A DNA stretch of 64,000 bases from Ignavibacteriaceae bacterium (GCA_023229425.1 JALNZG010000004.1:1-64000), one strand, 5' to 3'. Positions 22,438 through 30,174 are shown, counted from the first letter of the stretch. Program-made: numbers and translations. The notes: generated by a model not told the origin, from the sequence alone.

Positions 22438-23976
22438 ATGCTTTCAAAAGTTTTCTCATCCGCAACAATTGGAATAGATGCCTACTTAGTTGAAGTTGAA
22501 ACGCACAGCGAGCGCGGTATTCCGGGATTCATCATAGTCGGACTGCCGGATAACGCAATAAAAGAAAGCCGCGAGCGGGTTATTGCCGCGATAAAAAATT
22601 CAGGTTTCGAATTCCCCATAAAAAAAATCACCATCAACTTAGCTCCTGCCGATATTAAAAAAGAAGGAAGTTCATTCGACCTACCTATTGCCATCGGCAT
22701 TTTAGCATCATTAGAAAAAGTTGAACCAACACTGCTTGATGAAACCGTCATCCTCGGAGAATTAGCGCTCGATGGTTCGCTTCGCCCCATTAAAGGCGCG
22801 CTGCCGATTACGGTTGAAGCTAAAAAACAAGGGAAGAAAAAAATTATTCTTCCTTTAGAATCTGTTAAAGAGGCTTCAATTGTAAGTGGGATTGATGTTT
22901 ATGGAATGGAAAATCTTTTTGATGTTGTGCAGTTTTTGAATGGAGAATCTGATAGGAAACCGATTTACACAAGCAAGGAAGAAGTCTTCTCAAAAGTAAA
23001 TCACTATCAATTGGATTTTTCCGAAGTTAAAGGACAAGAAAATGTTAAACGTGCGTTGGAAGTTGCGGCAGCCGGAGCGCATAATATTATAATGATCGGT
23101 CCTCCCGGTTCCGGAAAAAGTATGCTTGCAAAAAGAATTCCAACGATTCTTCCGCCGCTTACTTTTAATGAAGCGCTTGAGACAACAAAAATTCATTCTG
23201 TGGCGGGAATACTGAACAAAGAATTTGCGCTGATCACCGAACGCCCATTCCGCAGTCCGCATCATACCATTTCCGATGCTGCGTTGGTTGGAGGCGGTTC
23301 GTTCCCGCGTCCGGGTGAAATATCATTTGCGCATCACGGAGTTTTATTTTTGGATGAACTTCCCGAATTCCCTAAAAATGTTTTAGAAGTGATGCGCCAG
23401 CCTTTGGAAGACGCGAAAGTTACTGTCAGCCGTTCTAAAATGTCGTTGGAGTTTCCCGCAAATTTTATGCTGGCAGCGGCGATGAATCCGTGTCCATGCG
23501 GTTATTACACCGATCCGAATAAAGAATGTACTTGCGGACAGCAGCAAATACAAAAATATATGGCGAAAATTTCCGGTCCGTTGTTGGATAGAATTGATAT
23601 TCACATTGAAGTTCCCGCTGTAAAATACCGCGAGCTTTCTTCCACACATAACGGAGAATGCTCAAAGGAAATTAGAGATAGAGTAATTGCCGCGCGTGAT
23701 GTACAGCTAAAACGGTTTGCAGGATTAAAAGGAATTTACAATAACGCCGATATGGGCTCAAAAGAAGTGCGGCAGTTTTGCCAATTAGATACCGCAAGCG
23801 CTGAGTTGTTAAAAATGGCAATGACAAAACTTGGACTCTCCGCCCGCGCTTATGATAGAATTTTAAAAGTAAGCCGCACCATCGCTGATCTTGAAAAGTC
23901 TGAAAACATTTTACCGCAGCACGTAAGTGAAGCTATACAGTACAGAAGTTTGGATAGAGAGTTGTGGAAGCATTGA
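22438..23976 (+). CDS. comM: YifB/ComM-family Mg-chelatase-like AAA+ ATPase
   Basis: A 512-residue protein of the ComM/YifB family. The N-terminal ChlI-type domain (1-170) has GLPDNAIKESRERV and NLAPADIKKEGSSFDLPIA. Walker A is GPPGSGKS at 221-228 and Walker B VLFLDEL near 302-308; the zinc-finger-like CPCGYYTDPNKECTCG is near 350. ComM is a helicase that extends branch migration of incoming DNA in natural transformation. The ATG at 22438 has a good AAGAGGGA site; an in-frame upstream alternative at 22402 lies within the terminator. Its last 113 bp are copied at 24873-24985. Confidence 0.95.
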   Translation: MLSKVFSSATIGIDAYLVEVETHSERGIPGFIIVGLPDNAIKESRERVIAAIKNSGFEFPIKKITINLAPADIKKEGSSFDLPIAIGILASLEKVEPTLLDETVILGELALDGSLRPIKGALPITVEAKKQGKKKIILPLESVKEASIVSGIDVYGMENLFDVVQFLNGESDRKPIYTSKEEVFSKVNHYQLDFSEVKGQENVKRALEVAAAGAHNIIMIGPPGSGKSMLAKRIPTILPPLTFNEALETTKIHSVAGILNKEFALITERPFRSPHHTISDAALVGGGSFPRPGEISFAHHGVLFLDELPEFPKNVLEVMRQPLEDAKVTVSRSKMSLEFPANFMLAAAMNPCPCGYYTDPNKECTCGQQQIQKYMAKISGPLLDRIDIHIEVPAVKYRELSSTHNGECSKEIRDRVIAARDVQLKRFAGLKGIYNNADMGSKEVRQFCQLDTASAELLKMAMTKLGLSARAYDRILKVSRTIADLEKSENILPQHVSEAIQYRSLDRELWKH

Positions 23977-24005
23977 AAAAGACTAACTATTAAAGAAAGA
24001 GTTAC

Positions 24006-24078
24006 GAACAAGGATTAACGATTTTTGATTTAAGAAGTTGAAGACAAATCAAAAATCGTAATTCGTTGATCCTTGTTC
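24006..24078. repeat. Long imperfect hairpin (MITE-like)
   Basis: Outer arms GAACAAGGAT and ATCCTTGTTC and inner arms ATTTTTGATTT and AAATCAAAAAT form a nearly complete inverted repeat of 73 nt. It lies 30 bp after comM. No coding content. Could be a small non-autonomous mobile element or a strong mRNA-end structure; no target-site duplication was identified. Confidence 0.5.
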
Positions 24079-24190
24079 TGAGATCAATTTTGGTTTTGGT
24101 ATTGAACTATCTGACAGAATCCCAAAGGCGGTCGAAATTAAAAATGTAAGTTCAAAATAGTGTTAGCGAAAAAAACGGAGCAAAAAAATA

Positions 24191-24600
24191 ATCAGCGAAA
24201 CCGTAAACGGTATCGCTGTACAAATAAATCATCGTAAACGATGATGTAATCTTTATTATCCCGATTTATCGGGATTCTTTCGTGCAGCACAATCCATTCA
24301 TGGTTGTGCGGCTTTTTATAAGTAGGTTGTTGACTAAGCATTACAGTAAAAAAATATTGAATCCCGAAGGGATTCTCTTTCAAGTTTTGTTTTTTTGTTA
24401 CAAATATTCAAACCCGCCGGGATTGTCTTTTGCAACCCGCCTTGGCGGGTTAAATTTTTATAACAAAAACCCCCCAACAACTATTATTCCCGCTTGCCTG
24501 CCGGCAAGGCAGGTAGGGAATAAATATTTTTAATTGATACTTGGTTATCTCTAAAAACATTTTTAAGTTCGTTTGTACTAATAATTAAGAAAACAGCATA
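24191..24600 (+). repeat. Multi-hairpin repeat element, copy 1
   Basis: A row of small hairpins with very short loops: 24193-24218 (CAGCGAAACCGT/ACGGTATCGCTG), 24228-24245, 24258-24275 (ATCCCGAT/ATCGGGAT), 24287-24309, 24359-24375 (GAATCCC/GGGATTC), 24434-24451 (AACCCGCC/GGCGGGTT) and 24485-24522 (TATTCCC/GGGAATA with a large insert in the loop). Linkers between them, and the tail ending near 24595, are shared with copy 2 at 25011. Function unknown. Confidence 0.8.
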
Positions 24601-24626
24601 CTTTTTCGAGAGTTGGAGATGATAAG

Positions 24627-24836
24627 ATGGAGACTCAATTGATTCAAACTAAATTAGATGAATTATCAGAAGAATTAAAGAAAGAAGTGTTCGATTACAT
24701 TGATTTTTTAATTCTTAAACATTATAAGGGAAGAAAGAAGGGAAAATTAAAATTTGATGGGGAAGGCGGATTATCAGATTTAAAAGAAAAATATACTTCG
24801 GTTGAATTACAGCATAAAGCGATGGAATGGCGATGA
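24627..24836 (+). CDS. DUF2281-type antitoxin
   Basis: A 69-residue protein that starts METQLIQTKLDELSEELKKEVFDYIDFLI and ends in a short basic/acidic tail. This is the usual build of DUF2281/VapB-like antitoxins, which are encoded directly upstream of PIN-domain VapC toxins. Its stop overlaps the ATG of a VapC start at 24833 (ATGATG), the normal vapBC coupling. The toxin is however cut after about 14 residues and joined to a comM tail, so the antitoxin is an orphan. Confidence 0.8.
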   Translation: METQLIQTKLDELSEELKKEVFDYIDFLILKHYKGRKKGKLKFDGEGGLSDLKEKYTSVELQHKAMEWR

Positions 24837-24985
24837 TGTACCTTGTTGATACAAATATATTTTTAGGGGTAATAAAAGTAAGCCGCACCATCGCCGATCT
24901 TGAACACTCTGAAAACATTTTACCGCAGCACGTAAGCGAAGCGATACAGTACAGAAGTTTAGATAGGGAGTTGTGGAAACATTGA
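24833..24985 (+). pseudogene. VapC start fused in frame to a copy of the ComM C-terminus
   Basis: The 50-codon frame begins MMYLVDTNIFLGVI, the N-terminal strand of a PIN-domain toxin with its first catalytic Asp (DTN), and then switches at 24873 to KVSRTIADLEHSENILPQHV and the rest of the ComM C-terminus, ending ELWKH-stop as in comM. The PIN domain is therefore lost and no nuclease can be made. The copied 113 bp (24873-24985) differ from 23864-23976 at about ten positions, with no length change. Either partner may be expressed as a small chimeric peptide; most likely it is a relic. Confidence 0.85.
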
Positions 24986-25010
24986 GATTTCTCAGCCGTC
25001 AACGAGAAAT

Positions 25011-25470
25011 AATCAGCGAAACCGTAAACGGTATCGCTGTACAAATAAATCATCGTAAACGATGATGTAATTTTTATTGTCGCGCTTCAGCGCGATTTTT
25101 TCGTGCAGCACAATCCATTCATGGTTGTGCGGTGTTAGAGCAATAATTTAGTTTGCCTCTCCACTTTTTTATATGTGGATTATTAACCAAACATTACAGC
25201 AAAAAACATTGAATTCCGATGGAATTCTCTTTCAAGTTTTGTTTTCTTGTTACAAATATTCAATCCCTTCGGGATTGTCTTTTGTTCAGTTTTACAAATA
25301 CTCAATTTGTTCGGGTTTCACGCACTAACCCGCCTTGGGCGGGTTAAATACTTGTAGCCAAGAAACCCCCAATAACTAATATTCCCATAGGGAATAAATA
25401 TTTTTTATTGGTGGTTGATTATCTCTAGAAACATTTTTAAGTTCGGTTGTCCAATTAATTAAGAATACAG
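25011..25470 (+). repeat. Multi-hairpin repeat element, copy 2
   Basis: Same order as copy 1: hairpins at 25014-25039, 25049-25066, 25080-25095 (TCGCGCT/AGCGCGA), 25108-25130, 25211-25227 (GAATTCC/GGAATTC), 25261-25277 (CAATCCC/GGGATTG), 25328-25345 (AACCCGCC/GGCGGGTT) and 25380-25396 (TATTCCC/GGGAATA). Two stems differ from copy 1 on both arms at once, keeping the pairing. The tail ACATTTTTAAGTTCG is shared. Confidence 0.8.
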
Positions 25471-25672
25471 GAGGTTCTGTTACTTTGTTAGTTTTACATT
25501 CAATTAATATATTCCCAAACGGGGTAAATATTTATTTACTCTCTGCCGTTTTATATCCGCCAAAGAAAAACCAAACAAAAGGAAACGAAGTTTACTTCCC
25601 ATTTGAACTGTATGAGCAATTAGTTTTTTCTACTCGCATCATTCTCTTTTTTTATGATCGTTTACAGATGAA

Positions 25673-26179
25673 ATGCTTAAAAATATGCTAGAGATTCTAT
25701 CAAAATTATTTACACTTGAGAATATAGTTGGTATTACTGCAATACTTGGTGTTTTTTTTACTATTTATTCAAAGAGAAAACCACGGCCATCAATGTCAAC
25801 AGCCGAATATATTAATGATGAGTATGGAAGACGTTTATTATTTACTATAATTTCAACTAATCCAAATGGTTCGGCAATTTCAAAAAAGCCATTAAAAGTT
25901 GAGAAACTTCCGCACAAAATTTTTAGACATAAAAAAATATTTTATCTTAATTCTATCACAAATAAAGACTTTCTAAATCCTAAGATTCACTACGACAGTA
26001 TTCCTAATTGGTTAATCAAAGGCCAAGAATCTTTTGTTGCTACTTTAAATGATAACCAATTAACCGAAGAAGGAAATTATAAATTAACCTTTTATACATC
26101 GGATGGATCTTGTTCACAGACTTTAACTGGTTACTTCGGGCTTCTGTCTCAATTATTTGAGCGTGAATTAAAAGATTAA
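25673..26179 (+). CDS. Hypothetical single-span membrane protein
   Basis: A 168-residue protein with one hydrophobic segment near the N-terminus (about 16-32, ENIVGITAILGVFFTIYS) followed by a basic stretch (KRKPRPS) and a soluble part that looks beta-rich. The topology suggests an N-terminal anchor with the bulk in the cytoplasm (positive charges after the span). No family recognised. It lies alone between a hairpin repeat and an unusual intergenic stretch, consistent with an accessory or cassette gene. Confidence 0.6.
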   Translation: MLKNMLEILSKLFTLENIVGITAILGVFFTIYSKRKPRPSMSTAEYINDEYGRRLLFTIISTNPNGSAISKKPLKVEKLPHKIFRHKKIFYLNSITNKDFLNPKIHYDSIPNWLIKGQESFVATLNDNQLTEEGNYKLTFYTSDGSCSQTLTGYFGLLSQLFERELKD

Positions 26180-26328
26180 AATAAATTAACAATATGGAAT
26201 AAAACAAAATCATTTTTTGAAACGCATATAACCCGTACGTCAAACGGAAAGCGTTTACGTAATGGGCATTTTTGCTGTTTAAAATTTGTAGTTCCGTTTC
26301 AACATTGTCACAATAAAGTTAGGTAATT
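26180..26328. other. Structured intergenic stretch, possible cassette junction
   Basis: Contains CGCATATAACCCGTACGT, then AAACG and CGTTTACGT arms that form a hairpin with one bulged C, and ends with GTTAGGT (matches GTTRRRY) at 26319-26325, four bases before the next ATG. Short attC-like features, but the two ends do not match well. Hypothesis only. Confidence 0.25.
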
Positions 26329-26667
26329 ATGCGCAGTATAAATGATTTTTTTACAGGTTCAGTAATGGCGAGACTTGTTACGTCAACCCTTTTATTTTTT
26401 GCATTATTTAAACTACCTATTGGGTATTACAAATTTTTAAGGTGGATCGTATTTTCGGCAGCGATATATACGGCATATATTTCTTTTATAAAAAACAAAC
26501 AAATGAATTTTGGTTCGTGGATTTTCGCGATGATTGCAATATTGTTTAACCCTATCATTCCCTTTTACATGGGAAAAAATGCATGGGCTATTGCAGATTT
26601 ATTAGTTGGCATAATTTTTTGTGGTTCAATTTACCTCATCAGGGAGGGTAATCCTTTAAATAAATAA
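26329..26667 (+). CDS. Small multi-span membrane protein (DUF6804-like)
   Basis: A 112-residue protein with four hydrophobic segments (about 12-30, 37-52, 63-80, 86-105). LFKLPIGYYKFLRWIVF and MIAILFNPIIPFYMGKNAW are typical of small membrane proteins annotated as DUF6804, a family of unknown role. The stop is 15 bp before the next membrane-protein gene, so the two may be co-transcribed. Family name is from memory and not verified. Confidence 0.6.
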   Translation: MRSINDFFTGSVMARLVTSTLLFFALFKLPIGYYKFLRWIVFSAAIYTAYISFIKNKQMNFGSWIFAMIAILFNPIIPFYMGKNAWAIADLLVGIIFCGSIYLIREGNPLNK

Positions 26668-26682
26668 CAGAGCCTTATTATT

Positions 26683-27066
26683 ATGACTTCCTTCATTAGC
26701 ATTTTTTTTGTGACAATTCTTGATATATGCTTTTTAATAAGCATTTGGTATCTAATCCCCCCTCGTGTTAATAAATTCTTTAATAAGTTTCATGCTGCGT
26801 TTGGTTATATAGTCGGATTTATTGCTCTTATGAGTTGGTGTCTAATTCTTACGAAAGGATGTGAAGTCTTATTCGGTTTTATCCCGGAATCGAGTACATC
26901 GTATAATGAAGAAGATAGCGAGTATGTGAGTAACAGAGTGGAATATGCGAGGTTAGTCGGCGTCTTAGTTTCGTTTTTGTTAGCATTTGTCTTTACAAAA
27001 TACGGCAAATATAGAATTAGAGAAGCTAAAAAAGAGGAAAATACAGATGATTTTGATAATATTTAA
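26683..27066 (+). CDS. Hypothetical membrane protein
   Basis: A 127-residue protein with three hydrophobic segments (about 4-24, 36-58 and 91-106) and a charged C-terminal tail (KKEENTDDFDN). No recognised motif. A Glu/Ser-rich loop (SSTSYNEEDSEY) lies between spans two and three. It follows the previous gene by 15 bp and is followed by a direct repeat at 27101. Confidence 0.55.
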   Translation: MTSFISIFFVTILDICFLISIWYLIPPRVNKFFNKFHAAFGYIVGFIALMSWCLILTKGCEVLFGFIPESSTSYNEEDSEYVSNRVEYARLVGVLVSFLLAFVFTKYGKYRIREAKKEENTDDFDNI

Positions 27067-27100
27067 TTCGTTTTTATGATTTGTCTTGTTTCATATCAAA

Positions 27101-27185
27101 ATTTCCTCGACTGCCAAGGATCATTCCTTGACAGAGAAAGATGATAAAACTATTACTGTCTTTTCGGAATAGCGGTGCCCAAAAG
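27101..27185 (+). repeat. 85-nt direct repeat, upstream copy
   Basis: Shares TTGACAGAGAAA, GATAAAACTATTACTGTC and TTTTC with TAGCGGT and CCAAAAG at the end with 27600-27685. A small inverted repeat CCAAGG/CCTTG is included. Together they flank the zinc-ribbon gene, one on each side, about 500 bp apart. Confidence 0.8.
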
Positions 27186-27269
27186 ACAAGAAACAAATAA
27201 TAACCACAAGAAAACCAAAAAACAAATGAAGTAAATTTATATTGATAGATAATAAAAAGGAGAAGCAAA

Positions 27270-27569
27270 ATGGCATCTTTAGGGCTTATTGGAATAGTGG
27301 TTTTAGCATTTATAATATTTGTTGTGTATTTCATTTTCAAGATTCTTCAATTTATAATACAAGCGATAAATTTGTACAAGAAAATATTGGAAAGCCAGGA
27401 GGCGATACAAGAGCTTCTGCAAGGTATTAGTGAAATTACAGAGAATTATGAAAGTGCTCATCTGCTTTTTGATTCTTCACTTATAAAGAAATGCCCTGAT
27501 TGTAAGGAGATGATAAAATTGGAAGCTAAAATTTGCCGTTACTGCCAGCATAAATTTCCTAATGAATAA
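27270..27569 (+). CDS. Membrane-anchored zinc-ribbon protein
   Basis: A 99-residue protein. Residues 4-27 form one strong membrane span (GLIGIVVLAFIIFVVYFIF), residues about 35-70 are helical, and the C-terminus carries a zinc ribbon: CPDCKEMIKLEAKICRYC, with Cys pairs at 76/79 and 91/94. Such short zinc-ribbon tails occur in many unrelated small bacterial membrane proteins and suggest a protein or nucleic-acid contact in the cytoplasm. The ATG at 27270 has a GGAG site. It is bracketed by two copies of an 85-nt repeat, as if the gene plus one repeat were a unit. Confidence 0.7.
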   Translation: MASLGLIGIVVLAFIIFVVYFIFKILQFIIQAINLYKKILESQEAIQELLQGISEITENYESAHLLFDSSLIKKCPDCKEMIKLEAKICRYCQHKFPNE

Positions 27570-27599
27570 ATTGAGGCAGAAAAATTCAAGCATGGAAAA

Positions 27600-27685
27600 A
27601 TTTCCTTCAGTTGTCAAGTCCCTTTTCTTGACAGAGAAATGCGATAAAACTATTACTGTCTTTTCTGGGTAGCGGTAACCAAAAG
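27600..27685 (+). repeat. 85-nt direct repeat, downstream copy
   Basis: Second copy of the repeat at 27101, same orientation. Here the inner inverted repeat is perfect (TGTCAAG and CTTGACA). Confidence 0.8.
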
Positions 27686-27843
27686 GCGGGATAAACCATT
27701 TGTGGCTTTTCTGGAGTTTTCAGAAAGCAAAATATTTATGTTAATTTCCGTTAATTAAAAAAGTACTAAACTAAAACACGATTAGCTTGAGAACGAATTT
27801 ATATTTAAGCATCAAAAAACAGTTCGTCGTTCTTAATGAATAA

Positions 27844-28005
27844 GAACGGGAAAAACTACCAAAAGAACTTTCTCAATTAGTGCATCATAAAAAAGATTCC
27901 GGTAAAAGAAATATCTTTGAGCTAAGAGGTTTGGGAAAAGAAATTTGGCAAGGAATGGATGCGCAAACTTATATTGATAAGGAACGAGCATCTTGGATTG
28001 GTTAA
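27844..28005 (+). pseudogene. Antitoxin gene remnant (VapB-like C-terminus)
   Basis: After an in-frame stop at 27841, the frame reads KLPKELSQLVHHKKDSGKR and then FELRGLGKEIWQGMDAQTYI, ending WIG-stop at 28003. ELRGLGKEIW..DAQ.Y...ER..W is typical of the C-terminus of short antitoxins placed before PIN-domain toxins. No start codon is available in frame, so the N-terminus is lost. Its end overlaps the frame of the toxin fragment at 27993, the usual vapBC arrangement. Confidence 0.65.
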
Positions 28006-28121
28006 AAGAACTCGAAGGCGGTATTATTGGTCTTGATTCCGCACCGCTTATCTGCGCTTCGATAGAATACCTTTGCAATCGGTTCATATTTGGTCAGAGA
28101 GGGCAATCAGGTTATTCTTAA
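27993..28121 (+). pseudogene. VapC-like PIN toxin start cut by an IS1380 fragment
   Basis: From TTG at 27993 the frame reads LDWLKELEGGIIGLDSAPLI, the N-terminal strand of a PIN domain (D-S-A-P-L-I), and then runs into IS1380-derived DNA from about 28044 in a wrong frame until TAA at 28119. The shared CCGCTTAT at the joint suggests a short-homology join. The remaining three-quarters of the toxin is missing. Confidence 0.7.
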
Positions 28122-28215
28122 AATGGCGCTCACCTTAAAAAGACGTGAATGGTTTATCGGTCTTATGGAAAAATCCCGTGCCTTTTCTTTCTCCGTTGCT
28201 TTTTCTAATGCGTAA
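28044..28215 (+). mobile_element. IS1380 3'-end fragment
   Basis: Closely similar to 2784-2962. The transposase frame reads GSYLVREGNQVILKMALTL, then KRREWFIGLMEKSRAFSFS and SNA-stop, with one extra nonsense codon (TAG, in place of a Tyr codon). Only the last 57 or so codons are present. It differs from the copy at 1958 at several positions, so the two are not a recent duplication. Confidence 0.85.
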
Positions 28216-28312
28216 TTTGAGTTAACTGCATGACATTTCTGCTTCTTCTTTTTAGCTTAAGAAAACATTTCATATATTTGAAACAAAAATTCAGAAAATT
28301 CTACTAAAAACG

Positions 28313-29608
28313 ATGCAAAAAATTTATATTAGCGAACTTGCAAATTATGTCGGGCAAGAAATCACAATTCAAGGCTGGCTTTATAACAAACGCTCAAGCG
28401 GAAAATTAAGATTCTTAGTTCTTCGTGATGGTTCCGGTTATTTACAGTGTGTTTACTTCAAAGGGAATGTAACTCCCGAAATATTCGATCTTAGCGACAA
28501 AATTGGACAAGAATCCGCCATAGAGGTTACAGGAAAGGTAAAAGCCGAACCCCGCGCAGTTGGTGGTTATGAACTTGACGCCACACATCTAAATGTACTT
28601 CACGAAACGCATGATTATCCCATTACTCCGAAAGACCATGGAATAGAATTCTTAATGGATAATAGGCATCTCTGGCTTAGATCAAGCAGACAAGTTGCTA
28701 TAATGCGTATCCGCCACAGAATTGTAAAAGCGATCCGCGACTTTTTTGATGACAGAGGTTTTACTTTAATGGATGCGCCGATTTTAACTCCGGCTGCATG
28801 TGAAGGAACCTCAACACTTTTTGAGACTGAATATTTTGATCTTGGAAAAGCTTATTTAACGCAGTCCGGACAGCTTTACGCCGAAGCCGGAGCTTTAGCT
28901 TTGGGAAAAGTTTACACATTCGGTCCAACGTTTCGCGCTGAGAAATCTAAAACAAGAAGGCATCTTACTGAATTCTGGATGGTTGAACCCGAAGTAGCTT
29001 TCGCAGATTTAAACGATGATATGGATTTAGCTGAAGAATTTTTAGAATATATTGTTCAAACGGTTTTAACCGATAGAGCCGAAGAATTAAAAACTTTGGA
29101 ACGTGATACAACCAAACTTCAAAATGTAAAAAGACCTTTCCCAAGAATTTCTTATGATGAAGCTGTAGAAATTCTAAAGAAAAACGGAGTTGAGTTTGAA
29201 TATGGAAATGATTTAGGCGCGGCTGATGAAACAATCGTTTCAAATCAATTTGATAGACCCGTAATGGTGCATCGCTATCCTTCTGCAATAAAAGCTTTTT
29301 ATATGAAACGCGATCCTGAAAATCCGAATTTAGCTTTAGCCGTTGATGTTCTTGCCCCGGAAGGTTACGGAGAAATTATCGGCGGCAGCCAAAGAGAAGA
29401 TAGTCTTGATTTACTTCTCGCAAGAATTAAAGAACATAATCTTCCGCAAAAAGCATTTGAGTGGTATTTGGATTTGCGGCGATTTGGTTCCGTCCCTCAT
29501 GCAGGTTTTGGGCTTGGATTGGAAAGAACGGTAACATGGATATGCGGACTTGACCATCTTCGGGAAACTATTCCTTTCCCAAGAATGATCTACCGGAATA
29601 CTCCGTAG
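28313..29608 (+). CDS. asnS: Asparagine--tRNA ligase
   Basis: A 431-residue class IIb synthetase. The N-terminal OB-fold (1-105) starts with KIYISELANYVGQEITIQGW. Motif 2 is TFRAEKSKTRRHLTEFWMVE near 206-227; motif 3 is GFGLGLERTVTWICGLDHLR near 396-416, followed by ETIPFPRM. The lack of a GAD insert and the IGGSQRED block favour AsnRS over AspRS. It is normal in length, stands 46 bp before nuoJ, and has no terminator between, so it may be transcribed with the nuo genes. Confidence 0.95.
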   Translation: MQKIYISELANYVGQEITIQGWLYNKRSSGKLRFLVLRDGSGYLQCVYFKGNVTPEIFDLSDKIGQESAIEVTGKVKAEPRAVGGYELDATHLNVLHETHDYPITPKDHGIEFLMDNRHLWLRSSRQVAIMRIRHRIVKAIRDFFDDRGFTLMDAPILTPAACEGTSTLFETEYFDLGKAYLTQSGQLYAEAGALALGKVYTFGPTFRAEKSKTRRHLTEFWMVEPEVAFADLNDDMDLAEEFLEYIVQTVLTDRAEELKTLERDTTKLQNVKRPFPRISYDEAVEILKKNGVEFEYGNDLGAADETIVSNQFDRPVMVHRYPSAIKAFYMKRDPENPNLALAVDVLAPEGYGEIIGGSQREDSLDLLLARIKEHNLPQKAFEWYLDLRRFGSVPHAGFGLGLERTVTWICGLDHLRETIPFPRMIYRNTP

Positions 29609-29653
29609 AATTAGGAATTAAAAATTAGGAATTCAAAAAATTCATAGATATAA

Positions 29654-30172
29654 ATGATAACATTACAAATAGTTCTATTCTCAGTATTTGCATTTATTGC
29701 AGTGGTTACATCTATCTTAGTCGTTACAAGAAAAAATCCGATTATTTCAGCGCTTTTTCTCGTGTTAAACTTCGCGGCTTTAGCCGGCATTTATCTTTTG
29801 TTGAATGCTCAATTTATTGCCGTAGTTCAGGTTATAGTTTATGCCGGGGCAATAATGGTTCTCTTCTTATTTGTGATTATGCTTCTTCGTCCCGAACACG
29901 AAAAAAACTTCTTTGAAGAAAATCCCAAAATGAAATGGCTTGCATTAACCGTTGGCGTTGTGGTTTTCTTTCAACTTATTTACACTATATTTTTCGGAAA
30001 ACTTTCTACTGCAATTCATCAGAATGCAGATAAAAGTGTGCAGATCGGAACAGTCGAAAGTATTGGCAGGGGATTATTTACAACGTATTTAATTCCCTTT
30101 GAAGCGGCGGGATTTTTATTGCTTGCTGCGGCAATCGGCGCATTAGTTTTAGCAAAAAAACATTTTGATTAA
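29654..30172 (+). CDS. nuoJ: NADH-quinone oxidoreductase subunit J
   Basis: A 172-residue membrane subunit of complex I with five hydrophobic segments. AAIAGIYLLLNAQFIAVVQV-like block (actual: ALAGIYLLLNAQFIAVVQV) and YAGAIMVLFLFVIMLL near 65-82 are diagnostic. The second nuo segment starts here; J-K-L-M are packed with 2-40 bp gaps. A short repeat of AATTAGGAATT lies in the 45 bp before it. Confidence 0.95.
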   Translation: MITLQIVLFSVFAFIAVVTSILVVTRKNPIISALFLVLNFAALAGIYLLLNAQFIAVVQVIVYAGAIMVLFLFVIMLLRPEHEKNFFEENPKMKWLALTVGVVVFFQLIYTIFFGKLSTAIHQNADKSVQIGTVESIGRGLFTTYLIPFEAAGFLLLAAAIGALVLAKKHFD

Positions 30173-30174
30173 TT

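Noticed and set aside
24191..25470. CRISPR array
   Set aside because: The hairpins differ from each other and there are no equal repeats with equal spacers; no cas gene is nearby.
25485..25691. 68-residue open frame after hairpin element copy 2
   Set aside because: It overlaps the start of the better-supported gene at 25673 and shows no protein pattern.
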